From assembly GCA_024742815.1 (NCBI GenBank), contig JANSXX010000002.1, forward strand, positions 310,001-374,000: a stretch of DNA of 64,000 nucleotides, read 5' to 3'. Shown here in pieces: positions 26,346-36,602 of this stretch. Within the stretch, counting starts at the first letter, position 1. Every line of letters begins with the position of its first letter. This stretch comes from HXMU1420-13 sp024742815. Its GTDB lineage: Bacteria > Bacteroidota > Rhodothermia > Balneolales > Balneolaceae. Under the pieces are notes generated by a model. It saw only the letters and a list, made by a program, of their open reading frames with translations, did not search any database and was not told where the DNA came from. The position numbers and the translations under genes were made by a program.

Positions 26346-29300
26346 CTACTTAATAAGAGTAAGTCGTTTTGTGCGAACGCCCTGATTAGTAGTAATTCGA
26401 TAGATATACACCCCGGAGGCTAGGTTGCCGGCGTCGAAAGTAACTGAATAATTACCTTCAAATTGTTCTTGATTTACCAAGGTCTGAATTTTTCGGCCTA
26501 TCACATCAAACACTTCAAGCTTTACCCGAGAAGGCGCAACCAATCCATATTGAATAGTTGTTGATGGATTGAACGGATTAGGGTAATTCTGTTCAAGGTA
26601 GAAATCATCGGGGATTCGGGATTCGATTTCCTCGGTAGTGATGCGAAGGGTAAACCTAGCACTTGCAGTATTCTCTTTTACTTTGAACTTGAAATCAGGG
26701 CTTAACGGCGATTTATTTGCAATTAGTTTGCTGTTGGTTGAATGGAACACCACATATTCGTTTTCGTTGGTTAGATCAATAGTGGCGCCGGTTTGATGAT
26801 CGAGTAATAGTATTTTCCAGTCAGCCGGTATATTACGCATCGAGTTTTTTCTAATGATAAAAGTTCCGGATTCAGGGTTTCCATCCGTAAATGCTCGTAC
26901 AACCAACGGTATTTCAATTCTGTTTTGGAAATCCAGTGGCTGATTATTGATCGCGAGCTGAGTTCGATCATTCAATAGTGAATAAAATTCAACATGGTTG
27001 GTTGAAAATGGCACTAGTCGCAAACCGTCTTTAGAATCCCGTTGTCGGCTTCCCTCATCACTAAACATAATGTTGGTTCGTTTGCTCAATCCATTCAATT
27101 GAGCTTCAAGTTCAATGACCGGCTCTGCAGATCTAGTTTCTTTTCGCAAAAAGTTACCGCCGGTAGTTTTCGCATCTAACTTTACTTTAAGTGAGGGGGA
27201 AGTAGCGTTAGCTTTAACCCAAAACCCTTGAAATGGCGCAATTCTTCCACTTCCCAATGTTCCGGTGGTTCCGTTCCAGGTTAAATACTCTCCATTTCCA
27301 CTGTTTGCTGCCGGATCCCAAATATAGATGGTAGACTCAATATTGGTTTTGGTCCAGTTACTCGCATCATTCCAGTTGATGGTTGCCCCAAATGGATTTC
27401 CAACAAAGTTCCAGCCAGAATCGGCAGTAGTGGTGTAGGTGACACCGAAATCAACTTCCGTTCCGTTTCCATTAAATTCTTGTCCACTCACATCCAGCGT
27501 ATCGGGAAGAGGATCATTATATCGACTATCAGCTGCGATGTTACCAAAGAAAAAGGCCCAAATTCCTTGTCCTTCTGTCAATGATTGTGCTGAGCTGGTT
27601 GGTGCTCGGTAACGTTGATTGTCGGTGCCCGGATAATCTTCTAGATAAGTAAGGATGTTAGGTTGTAAGGTATCACCCGGATTTGATCCTGTGCTGTAAA
27701 ATGCCCCTGAATAACCCTGAGTAAGCATTCCATCAAGAAAATCACCATAAGTAGACGATACCGGCGAAGAAATCATTCGCCAGCCACGACTTCCCGTAAT
27801 TCGTCGCTGAAAACGTAACTCACCAGAGCCATATGACTGATCCGTAGAAATTAAATTGATTCCACTCGGAATTAAAAGTTCGCCATCTGTTAGTGTTAAT
27901 GTTCCGGTGACAGTCAGGTTTTCTGAAATATTAACAGTGGTTGAATTATCGATTTCTAAATCCACAAAACTGTTTGGACTCACAATCTCTTGTTCGGAAG
28001 CCCCATCAAGAATTACGTTCCCTAGTGTGATGTCTGCAACATCAAGATCGCCACCGACGGTTAGGCTGTCGTTATTAGATCCCAAAATTGAGCCTTCACC
28101 GGTAATATCTCCGGTCACCACAAAATTGATACTACCGCTAACGCTTAACTCAGCATCAGTCTCAAAAGCCAATTCGGCGACAGTTGTATTTGTTACATCT
28201 ACAACAGGAAACTCATTTCCATCGGATGGATTTAAAGGTATAAGTACCACTGAAGAGGAGGTAGGGAGGGTACCCACATTCCAGTTTCCGGTGTCGTCCC
28301 AATCGGAAGCAGTAGAAGGGGAGCCGAGCTGACTTGTCCAAATATGGGTGAAGGCTGCAAATTCAACCTCTGCATCATCGGTAATGGCATCAGGGCCTAA
28401 TGTACCGGTAATAGTAGCTGTTTCTACACTAGTCGATGAGGTAAGTGTAGCACTAAAGGTTCCATTTCCATTATCAGTTACTGCACTTAAACTACCAGCT
28501 GTGGTACTTAAACCTACAGTTTTTCCACTGCTTGTAAGATTATTTCCAAACGCATCTTTTAGCTGAACAGTAATGGTTGAAGTGCTTGAACCATTATTAA
28601 GTATAATTTTAGGCGATGCGGATATCGTAGTGGTAGCTGCGCTTGATGTACCCGGACTTACAGTAAATGTATTACTCACTCCATTTTGGCTACCGGCAGA
28701 ATTTGTTGCTGTAATGGTACAATTTCCGACACTTGTAATGCTAACTGTATGGGAAGAAAGCACTCCTGAAGAAAAATTCGCAGTTGTTCCTTGTCCCGTG
28801 CCCATGGTACAGCTGGATGTTATCGAAACAGTTCCGTTAAAGGTAGTTACTGTAGTTCCTGTACCATCAATTGCTGTGAGCACGATATTAAATGTTTGTC
28901 CGGCTTGCTTTGCGCTAATGTTCCCGGAAGGAAATCGTTTTACGGTGAATCCTGTAAGCGTACCGGCATTTACAATCTCGAAAGTGGAACTTGTATCGGA
29001 AGATAAACCGGCGCTTGAAGCAGCAAGTGTATAATTACCAACATCATCAAGAACGAGATCAGAGAATTCAGCGATGCCTAGTACATTCGTACTAACAGGA
29101 CTCGTACCGGTAAGCGCTCCCGATCCTGATGCTTTAGCAATGCTGACGTTCACCCCAGATGATTTTACACTATTCCCAAATTGATCAACTAGTTGAACAC
29201 GTACGGATGGTGTAATCACTGAATCAACATTAGTGATTGAAGGTTGTTGAACGAAGCTAAGTGAATCACTTGCTCCCGGAACCATGGTTAGGCTACCATA

Positions 29301-32300
29301 ATTAGTGCCACCACCCTGACCGGTTGTTCCGGTGTTGGTAATATTTCCGGTATTGGGGATAACTCCCGTAGTTGGACGTACTTCCAATCCACTAAACTCG
29401 ATTTGTGCGGGATTAGTAGCCGATTCTGCAGTAATGGTAAAGGTTGCTTCGTCGGTAGTTATACTTGTAAAAGTTGCAGTTAATGAAGTTGAGCCACCAT
29501 AAACCGGAGAAACACTTAAGCTTGGGCTTGATCCTGTGTTCCATTCATAACCCGTTGGAGCAGTTAATATGATTGTACCACTATTGGTTAATTCTCCGGC
29601 CTGACCTTCCTGAATTGTCGGGCCTGTTAAAGAAGTGTAGGTGGTATTTGCATCATCCGCTGAAATGGCGCTACCACCGGTTGCTGGTGTTATTTTTCGG
29701 ATGGCAGAACTGTATTTTTGGGAAAGATAATCTTCCACACTTTCACGTTCGGTATCGCCTAAGTATCTGCCATAAAGAATAACTTCTGCAATTAAACCGT
29801 CCCAACTTTGATTCGCACTACTAGGATCATCTTTACCACCTTTTCCAACAATAGCAGTTGTAGCAGAAGAAATGGTTCCTGTGGGAGGCGCTCCGGCTGC
29901 TGCAGGGTTATTCAAAATCCCATCAACATATAAATCGTAGGTTACGCCACTGTCCCAATGTAAACTTGTTATTTGGGCATTGGTGGTTTGTATATCAGAG
30001 AAACTTTCTAATTGATTTGCAGCTGAATTTCCAAGAATACCTGTTTTTACTGCATTGGTAAATGAGCCACCGGTATTGGCCCCTGATGCATCGTATCTAA
30101 TGGTAAATATTTCATCGGCTCCACTTGGGGTATCGGCTATCCAAAGTCCACGGTCGGTATTTGTGGCATCAGATTTATATACCAGAAATAAGGTGAATTC
30201 AGTTAAGCCATTCAAGTAGTCGGTGTCGCCATCAGAATCCTCAAAATGATCACCATTACCGGCAAATTCGATAGCAGGTTGACCACCAAGTGCAGAAGAA
30301 CTGGAAACAAAGGTAGGTCGGGTTCCGGCATCAGCAACTCCGGTATAATCGTAGCCGTTTCCACTTTGATCTTGCCATGTGGTTACTTCGCTGCCACTTG
30401 TAGTAACTCCTACATCCGAACGAAGCCAAACCGTTAATCCGGAAATTGATTCTATCGGGTTTACTTCAAGTGTGCGTTTAACAGTGTCGCTTTCGGCTCC
30501 GTCGTCGTCGTAGGCAAGGAAACTAATCTCACGTTCTGGACCTGATGGCACTGTGCCGTAGTTTTTGTATTTCACTGAACGGAGTGCGGTTTGATAATCA
30601 CTAAATGAAGAAGTTCCTGTAAGTACTAATTTGCCGGTAGACGCATTGTAGCTTCCCGAAATACCAAAAAGTGTTGAATAGATGAGAGAGTCTTCGCTTG
30701 CCTGAAAGTTTCCGGTGATGAGTACCAATGCACTGTCGATGGTCGTATCATCGGGGTCGGTAACTTCAATGGTATTAGTAATTTCGATTTCGGCATCTGG
30801 GTAAGCAAGATCACCGGCTTCTATGTTAGATAACACAGGGGGAGAATTGGTGGCAGTAACACTAATATCTCTTGTCTGTGTGTTACTGTTATTGTCTCCA
30901 TCATTTACCCGAAACGAAATAGTTCTGGTTAATTCGATAGGATCAGAACTGGTGTTTTCATACAAAATATTTTCCAGTGCTGTTTCATAATCAGCAAGTG
31001 ATGCAGTTCCAGTTAAGGTTAAAACACCTGTAATTTCATCAAAACTGCTGGTTATTGAACCCGTATCTACAAAAGAGAGGATATCTTCGCCATTGAAATA
31101 ATTATTGGATACGGTGATAGTTGCACTTTCGATGTTAGTATCGTCAACGTCGGTAATGGTAACAGAGGTTGGAATAGTGGTAGTTCCGTCTCCCTCAGTG
31201 TATGCAACAGTTGAACCTGTTACACCGGAAAGTGAAGGAGTCGAATTCACTGCAATAATGTTAATATCTCGAGAAACTACATTGCTGCTATCATCCCAAT
31301 CATACACATAGAAATCGATTTGGCGTACGCTGGTAGACGGATTTACGGTATTTGTGTTTTCGAAAGTAACAGAATGTAATGCAGTTTGATAATTGGCAAT
31401 ACTAGTGGTTCCAACTAAAGTGATTGTACCTGTTGATGAATCCCAAGAACCCGTGATACTACCTGTATCACTAAAATCGAGAACATCTTCAGTGCTTACA
31501 TAATTTGCGGAAATTACAACTTTAGCACTATCAAGCTGGGTGTTATCGTTGTCGGTTATTACGATTGAAGAGGTGATGGTGGTAGGAGAATCACCCTCGG
31601 TAAAATCCAGATCAGTTCCTTCAATTGCGCTTAAAACCGGAGCTTCGTTACACCATTTATCGCATAAATAGGTATAAATACCGGCAATTTGTCCTGCACT
31701 TAGCGCCGTATTCCATGATACCAACTCACCGATGTAGCCATTGAAGTTGTTGGTTGTTGAAGGATTTGATGCAAATGTAACCGGATCGTTAGTTCCATCT
31801 TCTTCGCCTATAGTTGGATCACCACCGTGCGAGTTCATAGTGCCGGCCGTATTTGGATCTAGAACGATTGCGCCGTCGTTTACCTTAGCTTCCCAAGCAG
31901 TTCGGCTTTGATCGTGATTGGCAATTACTATGTAAGATTCATTGGTTTCTACACTTCCAAGATCAATACTTATGTCATCTCCATCAGTCCAGCTTCCATT
32001 CGTACTCCAAGCGTAGGCATATAAAGTTCCATCTTTAATCGATATCTGATACCCATTTGACCCGCCACCTTGCTCATAGATGATTTGCAGCCCCGAAACA
32101 TCATCTCCAGTTCTAAAAACTACGGCAAAAGATTTTTCGTTAAAGTTAGAAGTATTTACCGTAGCGCTGTCTTGCATCTGAAAATTATCGCCATTATCGC
32201 CCGAATTATAGTCGAAAAATAATCCGCCACGTTCACCGAAATAATCAGAATCGAAGGTTGGTTCATCTCCGGTTGGGGCCGAAGCTTCTATATCATCGGG

Positions 32301-33878
32301 ATTGCTATTGGCTTCATTTGAACGATCACCCCACAAAGAAACTGAAGAGCCATCAACTGGTTGATCACCGGTATCAAGATCACCATCAACATCTTGGGCA
32401 TCGTAATGAAAAACCACGTTTGTGATGTCGGTAGACAGATCGCTGTATACTTGAGTTACATAAATATCACGGGTTTCTGTGTTGCTGGTGTAGAACACAT
32501 CATCCACAGAAAAACTAACCGTTCTACTGGACAGATCCGGCGAGCTACCATCGGTGTTTTGATAGGTTACTGAACGTAAAGCGGCTTGATAATCAGCCAC
32601 ACTTGCTCTACCAGAAAGAGTTAGGATTCCACTCCCCGATGCCCAAGAGCCAGAAATCAAACCGGTATCTGTAAAAGCTAAGACATCCTCGGAACTGTCG
32701 TAATTAGTTGTTATTTGGATGGTTGCACTTTCAATAGAATCTGCGAAAGGAGTGCTTAACGCAATGGTTTCTGTGATGATGGTTGCAGCTCCACCGGCAA
32801 CAATACTTAGAGGTGTGACCTCAATAGCACTTAAAACCGGAGGTTCATTGGATTCGGAATAAAACGTTCCCGGACTATTTTGGTTATTGTATTCAGTGGC
32901 AATCCAATCGGCCGTATGTGGGGTATTGGATACACGAACTTCATCAATCCAACCATTAATTGGATACGCGCTACTTGATACCGTTAACGGATTATTGTTA
33001 TTGGTAAAAGTTCCGGCTGAACCTGTTCCGCTGGGCGAGCCATTGATGTAGATTGCGCTTCCACTCGCAGAATTTGTAAAGGTAACATACGCGGTAGTAC
33101 TGCTCGAAATAGTTCCGGAGGAGGTTACGATTGTAGTTCCGTCGTCGGCAAGTCGAAGTGTGTTATCCGCACGTACCCAAGTTGCGTAAGATTCATCCCA
33201 ATCACCTTTGGTAACCAGATCGGGAGTGGTGCCAAAATTATCGGCGTTTACCCACGCTGAAATCGTAATGTCTTGGGTGATATCAAGTGTTGCATCATCC
33301 GCAACGGAAAGGAAATCGCTGCCCGCAGATGAAAAATTTCGCGCGTTGCCAAGCTTACCGGTAGTTGACGTTGTGCCATTATTGGTCGCATTGTTAGCAT
33401 TGGATGTAGCATCCGAAAGATCATCCATATGCAGAACAAGCTGATAATTCGAATTCCAGGTAGAGGACGTTGACTGATCTGTAGATATCGAGCTGTTACC
33501 AAAATAAATATAAAAATCGGTATCAACGGTAGCGGAAAGGGTGGGAAACCGAACCCAAACTAGAATCTCGCCGGTTGAGGCGGTGTATTCCTCCAATTCG
33601 TGATCCATTTGAGTGCTTCCATCTGAAGAGGTAAACGCTATATCATATCCATTCCCATTGGTTACATAACCAGAATTGGCAACCGTAGCCAAATCGGCAT
33701 CGGTTAAACTAATTAACACGGGAAAATTCGTTAAGTCGGTAGATCCACTCACCAATGTATTATCAATCGTAAATTTTTTACGATACTCGAACCCGGCTAG
33801 TTGGGCAAACAACTCTACCGGTAGAACAAGTAAAACTAATACAAACAGATACCGCACAATTCTGTTATTTGGATTCAT
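26346..33878 (-). CDS. Giant type IX-secreted multidomain surface protein (2510 aa), paralogue B
   Basis: I start this at the ATG at 33878, because the protein then begins with a proper signal peptide (MNPNNRIVRYLFVLVLLVLP, then VELFAQ); the open frame extends 81 codons further upstream with a non-leader-like sequence. The order copies paralogue A: DUF2341-like (about 30-120), LamG, a cadherin-like repeat (343), LamG (489), three more repeats (746, 879, 1016), LamG (1146), invasin/filamin-like Ig domains (about 1500-1850), a GWRMISSPV module and a type IX sorting domain near 2426 (NYPNPFNPSTTIQYG; GRKIQTLVN; ASGVYIYRI). It has four cadherin-like repeats against five in A. The two genes are in tandem, 91 bases apart, and arose by duplication. 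Confidence 0.88.
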   Translation of the reverse strand: MNPNNRIVRYLFVLVLLVLPVELFAQLAGFEYRKKFTIDNTLVSGSTDLTNFPVLISLTDADLATVANSGYVTNGNGYDIAFTSSDGSTQMDHELEEYTASTGEILVWVRFPTLSATVDTDFYIYFGNSSISTDQSTSSTWNSNYQLVLHMDDLSDATSNANNATNNGTTSTTGKLGNARNFSSAGSDFLSVADDATLDITQDITISAWVNADNFGTTPDLVTKGDWDESYATWVRADNTLRLADDGTTIVTSSGTISSSTTAYVTFTNSASGSAIYINGSPSGTGSAGTFTNNNNPLTVSSSAYPINGWIDEVRVSNTPHTADWIATEYNNQNSPGTFYSESNEPPVLSAIEVTPLSIVAGGAATIITETIALSTPFADSIESATIQITTNYDSSEDVLAFTDTGLISGSWASGSGILTLSGRASVADYQAALRSVTYQNTDGSSPDLSSRTVSFSVDDVFYTSNTETRDIYVTQVYSDLSTDITNVVFHYDAQDVDGDLDTGDQPVDGSSVSLWGDRSNEANSNPDDIEASAPTGDEPTFDSDYFGERGGLFFDYNSGDNGDNFQMQDSATVNTSNFNEKSFAVVFRTGDDVSGLQIIYEQGGGSNGYQISIKDGTLYAYAWSTNGSWTDGDDISIDLGSVETNESYIVIANHDQSRTAWEAKVNDGAIVLDPNTAGTMNSHGGDPTIGEEDGTNDPVTFASNPSTTNNFNGYIGELVSWNTALSAGQIAGIYTYLCDKWCNEAPVLSAIEGTDLDFTEGDSPTTITSSIVITDNDNTQLDSAKVVISANYVSTEDVLDFSDTGSITGSWDSSTGTITLVGTTSIANYQTALHSVTFENTNTVNPSTSVRQIDFYVYDWDDSSNVVSRDINIIAVNSTPSLSGVTGSTVAYTEGDGTTTIPTSVTITDVDDTNIESATITVSNNYFNGEDILSFVDTGSITSSFDEITGVLTLTGTASLADYETALENILYENTSSDPIELTRTISFRVNDGDNNSNTQTRDISVTATNSPPVLSNIEAGDLAYPDAEIEITNTIEVTDPDDTTIDSALVLITGNFQASEDSLIYSTLFGISGSYNASTGKLVLTGTSSFSDYQTALRSVKYKNYGTVPSGPEREISFLAYDDDGAESDTVKRTLEVNPIESISGLTVWLRSDVGVTTSGSEVTTWQDQSGNGYDYTGVADAGTRPTFVSSSSALGGQPAIEFAGNGDHFEDSDGDTDYLNGLTEFTLFLVYKSDATNTDRGLWIADTPSGADEIFTIRYDASGANTGGSFTNAVKTGILGNSAANQLESFSDIQTTNAQITSLHWDSGVTYDLYVDGILNNPAAAGAPPTGTISSATTAIVGKGGKDDPSSANQSWDGLIAEVILYGRYLGDTERESVEDYLSQKYSSAIRKITPATGGSAISADDANTTYTSLTGPTIQEGQAGELTNSGTIILTAPTGYEWNTGSSPSLSVSPVYGGSTSLTATFTSITTDEATFTITAESATNPAQIEFSGLEVRPTTGVIPNTGNITNTGTTGQGGGTNYGSLTMVPGASDSLSFVQQPSITNVDSVITPSVRVQLVDQFGNSVKSSGVNVSIAKASGSGALTGTSPVSTNVLGIAEFSDLVLDDVGNYTLAASSAGLSSDTSSTFEIVNAGTLTGFTVKRFPSGNISAKQAGQTFNIVLTAIDGTGTTVTTFNGTVSITSSCTMGTGQGTTANFSSGVLSSHTVSITSVGNCTITATNSAGSQNGVSNTFTVSPGTSSAATTTISASPKIILNNGSSTSTITVQLKDAFGNNLTSSGKTVGLSTTAGSLSAVTDNGNGTFSATLTSSTSVETATITGTLGPDAITDDAEVEFAAFTHIWTSQLGSPSTASDWDDTGNWNVGTLPTSSSVVLIPLNPSDGNEFPVVDVTNTTVAELAFETDAELSVSGSINFVVTGDITGEGSILGSNNDSLTVGGDLDVADITLGNVILDGASEQEIVSPNSFVDLEIDNSTTVNISENLTVTGTLTLTDGELLIPSGINLISTDQSYGSGELRFQRRITGSRGWRMISSPVSSTYGDFLDGMLTQGYSGAFYSTGSNPGDTLQPNILTYLEDYPGTDNQRYRAPTSSAQSLTEGQGIWAFFFGNIAADSRYNDPLPDTLDVSGQEFNGNGTEVDFGVTYTTTADSGWNFVGNPFGATINWNDASNWTKTNIESTIYIWDPAANSGNGEYLTWNGTTGTLGSGRIAPFQGFWVKANATSPSLKVKLDAKTTGGNFLRKETRSAEPVIELEAQLNGLSKRTNIMFSDEGSRQRDSKDGLRLVPFSTNHVEFYSLLNDRTQLAINNQPLDFQNRIEIPLVVRAFTDGNPESGTFIIRKNSMRNIPADWKILLLDHQTGATIDLTNENEYVVFHSTNSKLIANKSPLSPDFKFKVKENTASARFTLRITTEEIESRIPDDFYLEQNYPNPFNPSTTIQYGLVAPSRVKLEVFDVIGRKIQTLVNQEQFEGNYSVTFDAGNLASGVYIYRITTNQGVRTKRLTLIK

Positions 33879-34175
33879 AAAATCACATTCTGAGATGCAA
33901 ATAGTGCATTTTGCATCACACAGAATATACATTGAAATATTAGATTCGATATGAGGGTTAATCAATTCTAATTCTTCCTTTATTCGACGGTTATCGGTAA
34001 AAATATCGATGAAGAATAGCTGTTTCAGCATACTTTTTGGTAGAAGCTGTTCCGGGAAAAAGCAAAACAAAATGATGAAATGTTCAGTAAGTTGACCGCC
34101 ATTAAATTTGTGTACGTTCACAGCAATAAATGTGAATTAATGCGGAATCAGTAGGGTCAACATATCTAAAATTCA

Positions 34176-35036
34176 ATGAGATTATTAATTACAGGATGTA
34201 GTGGTCAACTTGGGCAGGAATGGGTTCACTATTTGGATTCAATGAAAATCCAATTCACCGCATATAATTCGAAAACACTGGATATCACAGATCCTGAGGC
34301 ACTCGAAAGTACCCTTGATAATGATGCACCGGATGTTGTAATCAATTGTGCAGCATACACCAAAGTAGATCAAGCCGAAGAAGAAAGGGAATTAGCACTG
34401 TTAATAAATCATAATGCGGTAGAACACTTAGCTACTGCTTGCCGAGATAGAGATATCAAGTTGGTGCATTTTTCTACCGATTACGTGTTTTCGGGTGAGT
34501 CAATCGATCGAGAAAAATTTCCAAATGGGTACCCTGAGCAAGCTGAAACAAGGCCTGTGAATCATTACGGAGTTTCTAAATTGAAAGGGGAGGAATCCAT
34601 TCAAAAAACAGAAGTGGATTACCTGATTTTACGAGTATCGTGGCTTTGCGGTGCTTTTGGAAACAACTTTGTGAAAACCATGCTTCGATTGGCTAAAGAA
34701 CGTAAATCGTTATCGGTGGTGAACGATCAGTTTGGAGTACCAACTTTTTGTACACAAGTAGTTAATCAGACTTTAAAGTTAATTGAACAAAACCAACGGG
34801 GTGTTTTTCATTTGGGATCTGTGGGCATTATTAGTTGGTATGAATTTGCACGTCGAATTTTTGAATTATCCGGTGTTGAAGTGAATGTAAAAGAAGTATC
34901 TTCCAACGAATTTAAAACAAAGGCGAAAAGACCACATTTCTCAAAATTGAATACGTCAAAAGCAGATCAAATACTTCAATCCGATAGCCTACATTGGGAA
35001 GCAGGCTTAAAACAACTACTAAAAGCGATCAATTAA
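34176..35036 (+). CDS. rfbD: dTDP-4-dehydrorhamnose reductase
   Basis: This 286-residue short-chain dehydrogenase/reductase carries out the last, NAD(P)H-dependent step to dTDP-L-rhamnose. The N-terminal nucleotide-binding motif is ITGCSGQLGQEW. STDYVFSG precedes the catalytic pair in HYGVSKLKGE (Tyr-x3-Lys). The length is typical. It is the first gene of a compact rhamnose operon, with its stop overlapping the rfbC start (TAATG). It is divergent from giant paralogue B across about 300 bases. No glucose-1-phosphate thymidylyltransferase (rfbA) gene is next to it. The product should supply surface polysaccharide or glycoprotein glycans. Confidence 0.93.
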   Translation: MRLLITGCSGQLGQEWVHYLDSMKIQFTAYNSKTLDITDPEALESTLDNDAPDVVINCAAYTKVDQAEEERELALLINHNAVEHLATACRDRDIKLVHFSTDYVFSGESIDREKFPNGYPEQAETRPVNHYGVSKLKGEESIQKTEVDYLILRVSWLCGAFGNNFVKTMLRLAKERKSLSVVNDQFGVPTFCTQVVNQTLKLIEQNQRGVFHLGSVGIISWYEFARRIFELSGVEVNVKEVSSNEFKTKAKRPHFSKLNTSKADQILQSDSLHWEAGLKQLLKAIN

Positions 35037-35584
35037 TGAAGGTTATCAATACTCGTATACCTGAGGTAAAAGTAATAGAGCCTCGCGTATTTGAAGACGA
35101 ACGTGGTTATTTCCTTGAATCTTACCGGGAAAGTTTACTTGAAGAATCCGGTATCACCGAATCTTTCATTCAGGATAATATCTCAAAATCCTTTAAGGGA
35201 ACCGTTCGCGGATTGCATTATCAATTAGAACAACCGCAGGCAAAACTTGTGCAATGTATTGTTGGCACTATTTTGGATGTTGCTGTGGATGTTAGATATG
35301 GATCAAAAACTTTTGGGCAATATGTTGCTACTCAGCTTTCGGCCGAAAATCATAAACAAATGTACGTGCCTGTTGGTTTTGCCCACGGTTTCTCGGTATT
35401 AAGCGACGAAGCAGTTGTTTACTACAAATGTTCCGATTATTATCATCAACCATCAGAAAGGGGAGTGCGTTGGGATGATCCTGACATTCGAATTAATTGG
35501 GGCGTGGATAAACCGGTTTTATCCGACAAAGACAGAATACAACCACTTTTAAAATCAATAGCTAAGAACGAACTATTCTCATGA
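35036..35584 (+). CDS. rfbC: dTDP-4-dehydrorhamnose 3,5-epimerase
   Basis: From the ATG at 35036, which shares a base with the rfbD stop, this is a 182-residue cupin-fold epimerase. The family features are the ERGYFLESY strand, GTVRGLHYQ with the catalytic His, and LVQCIVGTILDVAVDVR, then VGFAHGFSVLSDEAVVYYKC. It converts dTDP-4-keto-6-deoxyglucose to dTDP-4-keto-rhamnose. An in-frame start 42 bases upstream would lie inside rfbD and adds a non-conserved tail, so I reject it. Its stop overlaps the rfbB start by 4 bases. Confidence 0.95.
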   Translation: MKVINTRIPEVKVIEPRVFEDERGYFLESYRESLLEESGITESFIQDNISKSFKGTVRGLHYQLEQPQAKLVQCIVGTILDVAVDVRYGSKTFGQYVATQLSAENHKQMYVPVGFAHGFSVLSDEAVVYYKCSDYYHQPSERGVRWDDPDIRINWGVDKPVLSDKDRIQPLLKSIAKNELFS

Positions 35585-36594
35585 AAGTAATTATTACAGG
35601 AGGGGCAGGTTTTATAGGATCCAACTTAATTCTTTATCTGTTTCATAAACATAAAGATTGGACATTCTACAATATTGATAAACTCACTTATGCTTCCGAT
35701 CGGAGTTTCTTAAACCCAATCAAAGACTCAGAGCGCTATCACTTTAAAAAAGTAGATTTAGTAGACCGCGAGGCAGTTCAGGATATCGTGAAAACCTTTC
35801 AGCCTGATGGTGTTATTCACTTAGCCGCAGAATCACATGTAGATAATTCTATCACAGGTCCGGAGCCTTTTATCCAATCTAATGTGGTGGGTACTTTCAA
35901 TATTCTGGAAGAATGTCGTCAGCTTTGGAAAGATGATGAAGAAAGCTGGAAAAATAATCGTTTCGTTCACGTTTCAACCGATGAGGTTTATGGAGAATTA
36001 GAAGACGACGGTTTATTTACTGAAACCACTCCATACGCTCCAAATTCACCATATTCGGCTTCGAAAGCTGGAAGCGATATGATAGTTCGTTCTTATTATC
36101 AAACCTATGGAATGAATGTGGTAACCACGAATTGTTCGAATAACTACGGACCTCATCAGCATGATGAAAAGTTGATTCCAACGGTGATTCGAAATGCAGT
36201 TTCGCACAACAAAATCCCCGTATACGGAAAAGGACAAAATGTTAGAGATTGGTTATTTGTAAAGGATCACTGCTCTGCATTAGAAACAGCCTTTTTAACC
36301 GGAAAAGCCGGCGAAACCTACAATATAGGTGGCAATAATGAATGGAAAAACCTAGATCTGGTTCACAAAATTTGTGATGTACTAAACGCTAAAGTGGGTA
36401 ACGGTCCTGATGGCGATTACAAGAACCTGATTTCCTTTGTAACGGATCGTTTGGGACACGATTTCCGTTATGCCATCGATGCATCCAAGATAAAGCGAGA
36501 ACTAAATTGGGAACCGAATCCTGATTTTGATTCTATGTTGGAAGAAACGGTGATGTGGTACGTGAATAAATATGAAGCTTCAAAAAAAGACTAA
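35581..36594 (+). CDS. rfbB: dTDP-glucose 4,6-dehydratase
   Basis: This 337-residue NAD-dependent extended SDR forms dTDP-4-keto-6-deoxyglucose, the first committed step of the rhamnose pathway after thymidylyl transfer. Seen motifs are TGGAGFIGSNL, HLAAESHVDNS, VSTDEVYGEL (Thr-Asp-Glu catalytic trio) and YSASKAGSD (Tyr-x3-Lys), then NNYGPHQ and VRDWLFVKDH. It overlaps rfbC by 4 bases. The gene order D-C-B and the lack of rfbA mean the thymidylyltransferase must come from another locus. Confidence 0.95.
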   Translation: MKVIITGGAGFIGSNLILYLFHKHKDWTFYNIDKLTYASDRSFLNPIKDSERYHFKKVDLVDREAVQDIVKTFQPDGVIHLAAESHVDNSITGPEPFIQSNVVGTFNILEECRQLWKDDEESWKNNRFVHVSTDEVYGELEDDGLFTETTPYAPNSPYSASKAGSDMIVRSYYQTYGMNVVTTNCSNNYGPHQHDEKLIPTVIRNAVSHNKIPVYGKGQNVRDWLFVKDHCSALETAFLTGKAGETYNIGGNNEWKNLDLVHKICDVLNAKVGNGPDGDYKNLISFVTDRLGHDFRYAIDASKIKRELNWEPNPDFDSMLEETVMWYVNKYEASKKD

Positions 36595-36602
36595 ATAGAG
36601 TT

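Noticed and set aside
27856..29034. Plus-strand open frames opposite giant paralogue B
   Set aside because: They are Val/Pro/Ser-rich mirror frames of Thr/Ser/Gly-rich repeats on the minus strand, with no family resemblance.
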